Source: an uncultured Chromatiaceae bacterium (GTDB taxonomy: Bacteria > Pseudomonadota > Gammaproteobacteria > Enterobacterales > Alteromonadaceae). Taken from it: a DNA stretch of 23,045 nt. The position numbers were made by a program, and so were the translations under genes. Shown in pieces: positions 16,746 through 23,045 of this stretch (position 1 is its first letter; each line of letters starts with the position of its first letter). The stretch spans positions 1-23,045 of the forward strand of contig CAMLSF010000049.1 of NCBI GenBank assembly GCA_946482615.1, given 5' to 3'. The notes under the pieces are model-generated. The model did no database searches. It was not told where the DNA came from and was given only the letters and a program-made list of their open reading frames with translations.

Positions 16746-17384
16746 TTATTGCTGACTCTGTTGTGCTTGCTGACGCAGCTCAGCCTTACGTTTTAGTTGT
16801 CTGGATTGTTCATGCAAACTGGCTCTGACCACCATATCTCTGTCTTCATCGCGGATACGGCGGAATAAAATCTTAACCAGATACTGCGGTGGCTGTTCAG
16901 CTTCTTCACCCTGCTGTTTAGTCACTTCAATCACCTGACCCAGGCAATACAAAGCTCCGTCATTATTATCCAGAAAGAGTTTGACTTCGTATATCTGACC
17001 TAAAGCTACAGCCTCGTTCATCCAGACCTGCACACCAGAACCACCATAACTGAAGGTATGAAAACGTTGCTTCGGATCGTCCTGCGAGCGCAACACGTAA
17101 TGGGTTAATGCATCCAGTTTACGGGCTTGTTGTTGCAGGTAATGAGCTAAATCTGCAGACAAATCTTTCACTGCATTAAAAGTGCGGATAGAAGAATTAT
17201 TTAACTGACTTAGTTCGCTGGTCATTTTAAAGGCATCAGGAATAAGGCGTAAAAAACCTTCCTGATCCGGCAAAGCCGCAGAAAATGGCACTAAATTGAC
17301 AGTGGTCTGATGTTCAATCTGAAAGTAGTCCGCAAATTCGACTGCTAATTCTGCGGCTATGGTTGTATTGCCTGGCTGTTGCAT
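16746..17384 (-). CDS. PilZ-like domain protein
   Basis: 212 residues, soluble. The first ~100 residues are helical (a segment around LAVEFADYFQIEHQTTV and the later AVKDLSADLAHYLQQQARKLD). The region from about residue 108 (FHTFSYGGSGVQVWMNEAVALGQ) to about 185 has the strand pattern and GGxG turn of a PilZ domain. The C-terminal tail is Gln/Arg-rich. PilZ domains usually bind cyclic-di-GMP through an N-terminal RxxxR and a D/NxSxxG motif. Here the second is present only as SYGGSG and no clear RxxxR precedes it, so ligand binding is uncertain. GAGG before ATG supports the start. It diverges from lolC over 86 bp. Confidence 0.75.
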   Translation of the reverse strand: MQQPGNTTIAAELAVEFADYFQIEHQTTVNLVPFSAALPDQEGFLRLIPDAFKMTSELSQLNNSSIRTFNAVKDLSADLAHYLQQQARKLDALTHYVLRSQDDPKQRFHTFSYGGSGVQVWMNEAVALGQIYEVKLFLDNNDGALYCLGQVIEVTKQQGEEAEQPPQYLVKILFRRIRDEDRDMVVRASLHEQSRQLKRKAELRQQAQQSQQ

Positions 17385-17406
17385 AAGGATACCTCGGGTA
17401 GCAAGC

Positions 17407-17435
17407 TTGTAACCTTAACGGATAATCACTATTAT
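17407..17435 (+). promoter_or_regulatory. Promoter of the lolCDE operon
   Basis: -35 TTGTAA (17407-17412), a 17-bp spacer and -10 TATTAT (17430-17435). Predicted transcription starts near 17442, leaving a leader of about 29 nt before the GTG of lolC. The -10 box overlaps a perfect dyad GATAAT-N4-ATTATC (17421-17436). Confidence 0.6.
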
Positions 17436-17460
17436 CGCAGCAATTTCTTCACCAACCCAA
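17431..17460 (-). promoter_or_regulatory. Divergent promoter of the PilZ gene
   Basis: On the minus strand, -35 TTGGGT (17460-17455), an 18-bp spacer and -10 GATAAT (17436-17431). The -10 occupies nearly the same bases as the lolC -10, so RNA polymerase could not open both at once. The -35 is weak. Confidence 0.45.
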
Positions 17461-17470
17461 GTGGAAGTCT

Positions 17471-18682
17471 GTGAAAAGCCTGCAATTCCCTCTGAGTGTC
17501 CGTATTGGTTTGCGTTACAGCCAAAGCCGGAAAGGCCACGGCTTTTTATCTTTTATTACGCTGTTTTCCGTCACAGGTATTTTTTTAGGTGTGATGGCGC
17601 TGACTATTGTCAGCTCAGTGATGAATGGTTTTGAGGCTGAGCTGAAAAAACGTATCCTCGGTGTGATCCCGCATTTGATAGTGCAAAGCGAAGCTACTGA
17701 ACAGTTGGATATAACGGCTTTACAACAGCAGTACCCACAAATTTTGCAGGTCACGCCTTATCTGCAACTCGAAGCTTTAGCCCAGAGCCCGGGTCAGCTG
17801 ACAGCCGTCTTATTACAAGGCATAGAACCCAGCCAAATCCCGGCTTTTTTGCAGCAGTCTTTGGTGGCCGGGGACTGGGCTGATTTAACCAAACAACCTT
17901 ATTCAGTGATTTTAGGCGCAGGCCTTGCGGATGAATTAAAAGTGGGCCCTGGTCAGCAAATTCGCTTATTGCTGGCCGAAGGCGGCAGTTTTACCCCTAT
18001 GGGCTGGTTACCACGCCAACGACTGTTCACTGTGACAGGATTAATTAATACGGGTTCTGAAGTGGATAACGGCGTGGCTTTGGTGCATTTGCCGGATTTA
18101 ACACGTCTTGGCAGCAAAGCCAAAGATGCACCACAGTGGCGTTTAAGTTTAACTGAGCCTTTTGTTGCCCCTGCTTTAGCCAATGACATTGCTGAATTCC
18201 CGGCTGTGGCCAAAGTTACAGACTGGCGCGACAGTCACGGTAAATTGTTTTCTGCTGTGGCTATGGAAAAAGCCATGATGTGGCTGATGTTATTGCTGAT
18301 AGTGGCAGTGGCAGCTTTTAATATAGTCTCAGCGCTGGTGATGATGGTGACGGAAAAACAACGTGAAGTGGCCATTTTAAAAACTCAGGGCATGACAGAT
18401 AGCCAGCTTTTTACCGTTTTTGCCGTACAAGGTATGAATAACGGCCTGCTTGGTACCTTCACTGGTGCTGTGGCGGGTATTGTGATCGCATGGCAGCTCA
18501 ATGGCATCCTGGCTCTTTTGGGTATTAGTGTGGTGGCCGGTGTGGCATTGCCTGTGGATATTCAACCCGTACAAATATTCTTTATTGTCCTGTGCGCTTT
18601 GGTGCTGACGGCCCTGGCTGTGGTTTATCCAGCCTGGCGGGCAGTGCAAGTACAACCAGCGGAAGTTCTCAGAGATGAATAG
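17471..18682 (+). CDS. lolC: LolC, permease subunit of the lipoprotein-releasing ABC transporter
   Basis: 403 residues, E. coli LolC is 399. It has one N-terminal membrane helix after IGLRYSQSRKGHGFLSFITLFSVTG with the family signature MNGFE, then a periplasmic domain of about 215 residues. Three C-terminal membrane helices follow (MMWLMLLLIVAVAAFNIVSALVMM, and two after TEKQREVAILKTQGM, which contacts LolD). The end PAWRAVQVQPAEVLRDE is typical. With LolD and LolE it extracts outer-membrane lipoproteins from the inner membrane and passes them to LolA; LolC is the LolA-docking subunit. The start is GTG, supported by the family N-terminus; no in-frame ATG fits. The next gene starts 195 bp later, unusually far for this operon. 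Confidence 0.95.
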   Translation: MKSLQFPLSVRIGLRYSQSRKGHGFLSFITLFSVTGIFLGVMALTIVSSVMNGFEAELKKRILGVIPHLIVQSEATEQLDITALQQQYPQILQVTPYLQLEALAQSPGQLTAVLLQGIEPSQIPAFLQQSLVAGDWADLTKQPYSVILGAGLADELKVGPGQQIRLLLAEGGSFTPMGWLPRQRLFTVTGLINTGSEVDNGVALVHLPDLTRLGSKAKDAPQWRLSLTEPFVAPALANDIAEFPAVAKVTDWRDSHGKLFSAVAMEKAMMWLMLLLIVAVAAFNIVSALVMMVTEKQREVAILKTQGMTDSQLFTVFAVQGMNNGLLGTFTGAVAGIVIAWQLNGILALLGISVVAGVALPVDIQPVQIFFIVLCALVLTALAVVYPAWRAVQVQPAEVLRDE

Positions 18683-18810
18683 TTTCCTCGTCGTTCTTGG
18701 CGCCGCAGCTTTGTTGACTGCGCGCTTTCGCCCCGGTCACATAGGACTACTATGCTCCCGGGGTCTCTATCTCTTGTCGCCGCGCTGCAACTCCAATTAC
18801 TTAGAGGAAA
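18683..18810 (-). repeat. ERIC-like intergenic repeat, full-length copy 2, inside the lol operon
   Basis: 128 bp in reverse orientation, beginning directly after the lolC stop codon. Its centre (18728-18762) matches copy 1 at 34 of 35 bases when reverse-complemented, and its right end CTGCAACTCCAATTAC matches the copy 1 left arm. The termini are TTTCCTC and GAGGAAA, perfectly complementary to each other but different from the TATACCC/GGGTATA type of the other copies. Confidence 0.85.
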
Positions 18811-18873
18811 CAGAGACCGCAGTTTTGTTTACCGGGCGCTCTCGCTCCGCAACATCAATTACTTTGGGTAGAG
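18811..18873 (-). repeat. ERIC-like repeat, short degenerate copy in tandem with copy 2
   Basis: GCAGTTTTGTTTACCGGGCG and CCGCAACATCAATTACTTTGGGTA resemble the reverse complement of the 67-bp copy at 16678-16744, again without the central hairpin. The left terminus is not clear, so it could also be the outer half of an older element into which copy 2 inserted. Its GGGTA end lies about 5-10 bases before the lolD ATG, where a Shine-Dalgarno is expected. Confidence 0.6.
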
Positions 18874-18877
18874 TTTA

Positions 18878-19576
18878 ATGACCAGTATTTTAACGGCCCG
18901 TCACATCAGTAAAAGTTATACCGATGGGGCAAATGTCACACCTGTGTTGCATCAGATCAGTCTGGACGTCAAAGCTGGCGATATGCTGGCGATAGTCGGC
19001 AGCTCAGGCTCTGGTAAAAGTACTTTGTTGCATATACTGGGCACTTTGGATCAGCCCGACAGTGGTGAACTGACGTTATTGGGACAAGCTGTCGCTAAGT
19101 TATCGGCCAATGCCAAAGCCAGACTGCGGAATGAAAAGCTGGGGTTTATTTATCAGTTTCACCATTTGCTGATGGATTTCACTGCACTGGAAAATGTCGC
19201 TATGCCGCTGCTGATCCGCGGCGAGTCCACTGAAAAGGCCGAACAAAAAGCTGTGGCTATGCTGACCCGCGTTGGCCTTGCCCATCGTATCAAACACAGA
19301 CCAGCGGAATTGAGTGGCGGTGAACGTCAGCGTGTGGCTATAGCCCGGGCTTTAGTGGGGGAACCTGCGCTGGTCCTGGCGGATGAGCCCACGGGTAACC
19401 TGGATCATCAAACCGCAGAGAGCATTTATAAGCTGCTGCGTGAGTTAAACCGCGAGCTGAAAACCAGCTTTATTGTGGTGACTCATGATTTGGCGCTGGC
19501 CAGGAAGCTGGATCTGCAGTATTGGATGCGGGACGGCCATTTGGGCAAGACTATGGATGGCTTATCTCATGGCTAG
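18878..19576 (+). CDS. lolD: LolD, ATPase subunit of the lipoprotein-releasing ABC transporter
   Basis: 232 residues, the usual LolD length. It has Walker A GSSGSGKS (41-48), Q-loop Gln93, the family segment [20 protein letters not shown] signature LSGGERQR (145-152), Walker [12 protein letters not shown] (Asp169-Glu170) and switch His203. It is cytoplasmic and energises the release of lipoproteins by LolC and LolE. The ATG is preceded only by a weak GGGTAGAG, which comes from the end of the adjoining repeat. It overlaps lolE by 8 bp. Confidence 0.96.
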   Translation: MTSILTARHISKSYTDGANVTPVLHQISLDVKAGDMLAIVGSSGSGKSTLLHILGTLDQPDSGELTLLGQAVAKLSANAKARLRNEKLGFIYQFHHLLMDFTALENVAMPLLIRGESTEKAEQKAVAMLTRVGLAHRIKHRPAELSGGERQRVAIARALVGEPALVLADEPTGNLDHQTAESIYKLLRELNRELKTSFIVVTHDLALARKLDLQYWMRDGHLGKTMDGLSHG

Positions 19577-20807
19577 CTTGTCCTGGCAACTGGCGCAGCG
19601 TTATCGCAAAAGCCGTAACAGCAATGCTTTTATTCGTTTTATTGCCGCTTCGTCCACTATAGGTATAGGCCTTGGCGTTGCTATTCTGATCCTGGCCTTG
19701 TCTGTGATGAATGGCTTTGAACTGGCATTAAAAGACAAGCTGTTATCCGTGATCCCTCATGTCGAGTTGCAGGCGGTGTCGGACCCTATTGGCAACTGGC
19801 AGAAAAAACTAAAACCTTTGCAACAACATCCCGGCGTAGTGGCCGGCGCACCTTATATTAAAACCAATACCATGATCCGCAGCGGCGCCAAAGTCAAAGC
19901 AGCCAGTTTGCGCGGCATTGACTTGCAGCTGGAGCAAGGTATCAGTGCGTTAGGCTCTTTTGTGGTGGCAGGAGAGTTAAACCAAATCAGTGCACATCAG
20001 ATAGTGCTTGGCAAAGGCATAGCGGACGAAGTGCAGGCTAAAGTCGGGGATGAAGTGCAACTGATGCTGCCGCAAGTGACAGCGGACGGTAAACTCGCCA
20101 GCCACAAACATGTCAGCTTAACAGTAGTGGCTATTGTCAGTATTGGCGGTCAGCTGGATTATCAGCAAGCCTGGGTCGATATAGCAGCTTTAGGGAGCTG
20201 GCTGAATTACCCGCCGGCTGCAGTGCAGGGTTTTGCTTTTAAAATTGCTGATATTTTCGCAGCGCCTGCCTTGTCACGTGAGCTTGGCGCTCTGGCCACT
20301 GATTATGTGTATATGCTGGACTGGTTTCGTACTCAGGGCCATTTGTACAACGATATTCAGATGGTGCGCAGTATTTTGTATCTGGTGTTAGTGCTGGTAT
20401 TGGCTGTGGCCTGTTTTAATATAGTTGCGACCCTGGTGATGGCGGTGCGGGAAAAACAAGGCGATATCGCTATTTTACTGACCATGGGCATGCCCAGACG
20501 CCAAATCGTAAAAGCTTTTATGTGGCTCGGCTGGCTAAATGGTGTAACTGGTACTTTGGCCGGTGCTGTAGTGGGGCTATTGTTGGCCTGGCAAATAGAG
20601 CCGCTGTTTCGTCTGATCACCAGCTTAACGGGCTTTAGTTTGCTCGATTCCAGCATCTACTTTGTTGATTATGTCCCTTCTGATATAGAGCCAATGCAAG
20701 TGGTGATGACCATAGGTATAGCCTTGGTGATGAGCCTGCTGGCCACTATTTACCCTGCGCTTAGCGCCAGCAAAGTGCAGCCGGCTTTTGTCTTGGGTCA
20801 ACGTTAG
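19569..20807 (+). CDS. lolE: LolE, permease subunit of the lipoprotein-releasing ABC transporter
   Basis: 412 residues from the chosen start (E. coli LolE has 414). The N-terminus [20 protein letters not shown] aligns with the E. coli LolE start, and ATG 19569 overlaps the lolD stop by 8 bp. Earlier in-frame ATGs would run deep into lolD. It has the same plan as LolC: one membrane helix with the signature MNGFE, a large periplasmic domain, then three helices after [19 protein letters not shown]. LolE is the subunit that recognises the lipoprotein substrate. LolC and LolE here are clearly separate proteins, so the transporter is the heteromeric form rather than the LolF type. Confidence 0.95.
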   Translation: MASLSWQLAQRYRKSRNSNAFIRFIAASSTIGIGLGVAILILALSVMNGFELALKDKLLSVIPHVELQAVSDPIGNWQKKLKPLQQHPGVVAGAPYIKTNTMIRSGAKVKAASLRGIDLQLEQGISALGSFVVAGELNQISAHQIVLGKGIADEVQAKVGDEVQLMLPQVTADGKLASHKHVSLTVVAIVSIGGQLDYQQAWVDIAALGSWLNYPPAAVQGFAFKIADIFAAPALSRELGALATDYVYMLDWFRTQGHLYNDIQMVRSILYLVLVLVLAVACFNIVATLVMAVREKQGDIAILLTMGMPRRQIVKAFMWLGWLNGVTGTLAGAVVGLLLAWQIEPLFRLITSLTGFSLLDSSIYFVDYVPSDIEPMQVVMTIGIALVMSLLATIYPALSASKVQPAFVLGQR

Positions 20808-20827
20808 TCTGAGCAGTAGTCCTGACT

Positions 20828-20863
20828 AAAAAACACAGAGTCAGTCAGGTTCAGTCTGACTCT
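20828..20863 (-). terminator. Intrinsic terminator of the DUF2062 gene
   Basis: On the minus strand AGAGTCAG (20863-20856) and CTGACTCT (20844-20837) form an 8-bp stem, then GTG and TTTTTT (20833-20828). The stem covers the last codons and stop of the DUF2062 gene. It sits between convergent genes and may slow lolE readthrough too, but lacks a T-run on the plus side. Confidence 0.55.
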
Positions 20864-21374
20864 GGCGTTGTTGAAGGCGATTTCTCCAGGCTTTTTTCAC
20901 CGACAAACACCAGAAATAATCCACCAGTACATAACCTAAAGCCGACAAGGTAGAGCCCATGATCAGGCTACCCAACAGAAAAGGTTTGCCTATGGTATCC
21001 AGGCTGTCGAGCAACCAGCTTAAACTGACCTGTGGTTCTACATGATGACCCGGATGGCCTAAAATCAAGGCCCCTAATTGATAGCAGATAAAAAATATCG
21101 GTCCCATAGTCAAAGGATTGGTTAACCAGACCAAAGCAGCTGACAAAGGTAAATTGACTCTGAATAAAATCGCCAACGCAGCGGCTAACACCATCTGAAA
21201 AGGCATAGGAATTAAGGCGACAAACAATCCCACAGCAAAAGCACCACGGGCCGAGCGGCGGTTAAAGTGCCACAAATTGTTGTCATGCAACAAAGTGCCA
21301 AAGATCTTGAGCGACGGATGCTGCTTGATTTTTTCGGTATCTGGTAGATATTTCTTAATTAGATTCTTTGCCAT
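20841..21374 (-). CDS. DUF2062 membrane protein
   Basis: 177 residues with a basic, soluble N-terminus (about 45 residues including NLWHFNRRSARGAFAVGLFVALIPMPFQM) followed by three or four predicted membrane helices. The segment LPLSAALVWLTNPLTMGPIFFICYQLG is the conserved DUF2062 core. The C-terminal tail is basic and Gln-rich. The function of DUF2062 is unknown to me; it is often seen beside comEC or membrane biogenesis genes. Its ATG at 21374 is divergent from comEC with 25 bp between the start codons. Its stop overlaps its own terminator stem. Confidence 0.87.
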   Translation of the reverse strand: MAKNLIKKYLPDTEKIKQHPSLKIFGTLLHDNNLWHFNRRSARGAFAVGLFVALIPMPFQMVLAAALAILFRVNLPLSAALVWLTNPLTMGPIFFICYQLGALILGHPGHHVEPQVSLSWLLDSLDTIGKPFLLGSLIMGSTLSALGYVLVDYFWCLSVKKAWRNRLQQRQSQTEPD

Positions 21375-21399
21375 TACAACTCATTCATGAAAAATTAAC

Positions 21400-23045
21400 G
21401 TGAACCGTTTTTTCATCGGTGTGATCAGCGGATGCCTATTGTCATTATTTTCACCAATAGTGCCAGAGCTTTTGTGGCTTATTTTTTTGCTGTGTTTGAC
21501 TTTGATCTGCATCTACTACCGTTTGTTATTTTTCACTGGTTTGTGTTGTGCTTTCAGCCTCTGGTTGTGGCAGGTGCAGCAGCATCAGTTGCATTCAGCA
21601 GCGTTAGTTAATTTGTCCGACCCATGGTTAAAAGGCCAGGTCGTCAGCATCAGACAACAGGATACGGACTTCAGCAGATTTTTATGGCAAATCAATGAAG
21701 GGCCACAACAAGGTTATTTAGTAAGACTACGCTGGCAGCAGGCACCAGAGCTGTTAGGTCAGGGACAAGACTGGTGGCTTAAAGTACGCTGTAAAGCCGT
21801 TCGGGCACCGGCCAATCCCGGTTCTGTCCATATTGAAGCCAATGCTTATGTGCTGGGTATTATTGGCAATTGTGTAGTGAAAGATGGGCTTTTAGTTCAT
21901 GCAGACTGGGATCATCGTCAGCAGTTGTATCAGCGCCTGCAGCAAAAAATTGGCGACTTGCCTTCTTTTTCACTGATCACGGCTTTTACCTTAGGTGAAC
22001 GGCCTTTTAGCGACGAGTTGTGGTTAGGTTTACAAGCCACAGCTTTAGGGCATTTAATTTCGATATCCGGTTTTCATATTGGTCTGCTGTTTGGCTGGGT
22101 TTATGGCCTGATGCTGCTATTAGCCCGGCTTCATGTCCGGTTGCTATGGTGTCGGCGTCTTGCTCCTTTTGTCGCCTTCGCTGCGGCCTGGTATTACAGC
22201 TTGTTGGCAGGTTTTGCTATTCCTACAGTGCGGGCTTTGCTGGCTTTAGCTTTAGCTGTGTACTTGCTGCAACAGCACAGACGCTTAAGTTACAGCCAAA
22301 GCTGGATCCTGGTCTGTGGGCTTTTGTTGTTGCTTAATCCCTTATGGGTGATGAGCATCAGTTTTTGGCTGACGCTTTATGCCGTGGCTTTGATTTTTTT
22401 GTTTGTCTGGTGTTATCCGCTGACAGATCGCAGCCGATGGGGCCTTATCAAACAGGGGCTGAAATTTCAGGCGGTGATGACGCTTTTAATGAGTGCACCC
22501 ACCTTGTTATTTTTTCACGGTATAGCTCCTTTGGCTTTGCTGTCGAATCTGATTTTTGTGCCCTGGTGCTCATTTTTAGTGATCCCTTATCTGCTGATCG
22601 CTTTGTTGCTCGAGCTGGTGTTGCCAGCAGATATGCTCTGGCACTGGCAGCTGGCGGATCTGTTGTTATCACCTTTGCAGCAATGGCTGATAGCAGGAGC
22701 CTCTATGGATTACTGGTGGTTGCTGCCCGCTCAAACTGTGTTTTCTGCGTTTTGTGTGGCCCTGTTATTGCTCGCTCTGTTTTTTCTGCCCTCTGCTGCA
22801 CCCAAACACCGCATTGTGCTGCTGTTACTGCCTTTTGTGGTGTTGTTATGGCCTAAAACGCCGCAGTGGCAATTGCATGTCATTGATGTGGGGCAAGGGA
22901 CGGCCGTGCTGTTGCAAAAAGGCGATAGAGGGCTGTTGTACGATGTGGGTCCTGTGTATGGCAGTTTTAATGCCACCGAAGCTTATGTGTTGCCTTATCT
23001 GCATTATCAGGGCATACGGCAACTGGATTATTTGGTGTTAAGCCA
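21400..23045 (+). CDS. comEC: ComEC/Rec2 family DNA-uptake channel (partial, C-terminus off the right edge)
   Basis: I translated this directly; it stays open for 548 codons to the window edge. Two N-terminal membrane helices are followed by an OB-like DUF4131 region (KGQVVSIRQQDTDFSRFLW to KAVRAPANPGSVHIEANAY). The competence domain begins LWLGLQATALGHLISISGFHIGLLFG, with several membrane helices. The metallo-beta-lactamase-like domain begins HVIDVGQGTAVLLQKG and is cut at LDYLVLSH, just where the metal-binding His/Asp motif would start. ComEC carries single-stranded DNA through the inner membrane during natural transformation. A stop codon at 21388 limits the start to GTG 21400 or later. 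The GTG has no clear Shine-Dalgarno but gives a complete first helix. Confidence 0.92.
   Translation, partial: MNRFFIGVISGCLLSLFSPIVPELLWLIFLLCLTLICIYYRLLFFTGLCCAFSLWLWQVQQHQLHSAALVNLSDPWLKGQVVSIRQQDTDFSRFLWQINEGPQQGYLVRLRWQQAPELLGQGQDWWLKVRCKAVRAPANPGSVHIEANAYVLGIIGNCVVKDGLLVHADWDHRQQLYQRLQQKIGDLPSFSLITAFTLGERPFSDELWLGLQATALGHLISISGFHIGLLFGWVYGLMLLLARLHVRLLWCRRLAPFVAFAAAWYYSLLAGFAIPTVRALLALALAVYLLQQHRRLSYSQSWILVCGLLLLLNPLWVMSISFWLTLYAVALIFLFVWCYPLTDRSRWGLIKQGLKFQAVMTLLMSAPTLLFFHGIAPLALLSNLIFVPWCSFLVIPYLLIALLLELVLPADMLWHWQLADLLLSPLQQWLIAGASMDYWWLLPAQTVFSAFCVALLLLALFFLPSAAPKHRIVLLLLPFVVLLWPKTPQWQLHVIDVGQGTAVLLQKGDRGLLYDVGPVYGSFNATEAYVLPYLHYQGIRQLDYLVLS

Noticed and set aside
19485..19568. Longer form of LolE starting at 19485
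   Set aside because: It would add 28 residues read from within lolD that do not resemble LolE. ATG 19569 gives the expected N-terminus and an 8-bp overlap with lolD.
22020..22856. Plus-strand ORFs of 105 and 170 codons near the right end
   Set aside because: They are out of frame with comEC, whose frame is open from 21400 to the edge and encodes clear family motifs. Cys/Phe-rich composition is typical of a shifted frame.
1..23045. CRISPR array, tRNA, rRNA, prophage or transposase genes
   Set aside because: I saw no regularly spaced direct repeats, no tRNA- or rRNA-like segments and no integrase, phage or transposase motifs in any frame.

Overview
The window reads as chromosomal DNA of a free-living gammaproteobacterium. 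LysC, RadD, Mfd and LolCDE closely resemble their Escherichia coli counterparts as I remember them. The neighbourhood (mfd next to csiV, a PilZ gene next to lolC, DUF2062 next to comEC, plus NhaD and a MukB-like condensin) fits the Alteromonadales/Chromatiaceae side, for example a Rheinheimera- or Alishewanella-like genus. That placement is inference. All large genes look intact except the two cut by the window edges.

Layout. Positions 1-4596 (minus) hold a translationally coupled mksF-mksE-mksB operon: a kleisin, a small accessory subunit and an SMC-type ATPase that runs off the left edge. The divergent nhaD Na+/H+ antiporter (4733-5980) has a short leader that looks like a structured RNA. 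A 544-base gap follows. It contains a long dyad, a full-length ERIC-type repeat, a lysine riboswitch and a hairpin that hides the Shine-Dalgarno of lysC (6525-7871). Next come an AraC/GyrI-like regulator, a bidirectional terminator, an HDOD protein and the radD helicase (the last two on minus).

Positions 11744-16596 (minus) form an mfd-csiV-lipoprotein operon that ends in a strong terminator. A PilZ-like gene (minus) and lolC (plus) diverge from promoters whose -10 boxes sit on nearly the same bases. The lolC-lolD-lolE operon (17471-20807) supplies the inner-membrane complex that releases outer-membrane lipoproteins. It is split by about 190 bp of ERIC-type repeats between lolC and lolD. The right end has DUF2062 (minus) and the start of comEC (plus), only 25 bp apart.

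The most distinctive feature not explained by gene content is a small family of ERIC-like intergenic repeats: two full-length copies and two shorter, internally deleted ones. They sit against working genetic elements: 2 nt before a riboswitch, against a stop codon, and between two genes of an essential operon. No CRISPR array, tRNA, rRNA, prophage or transposase gene was seen.
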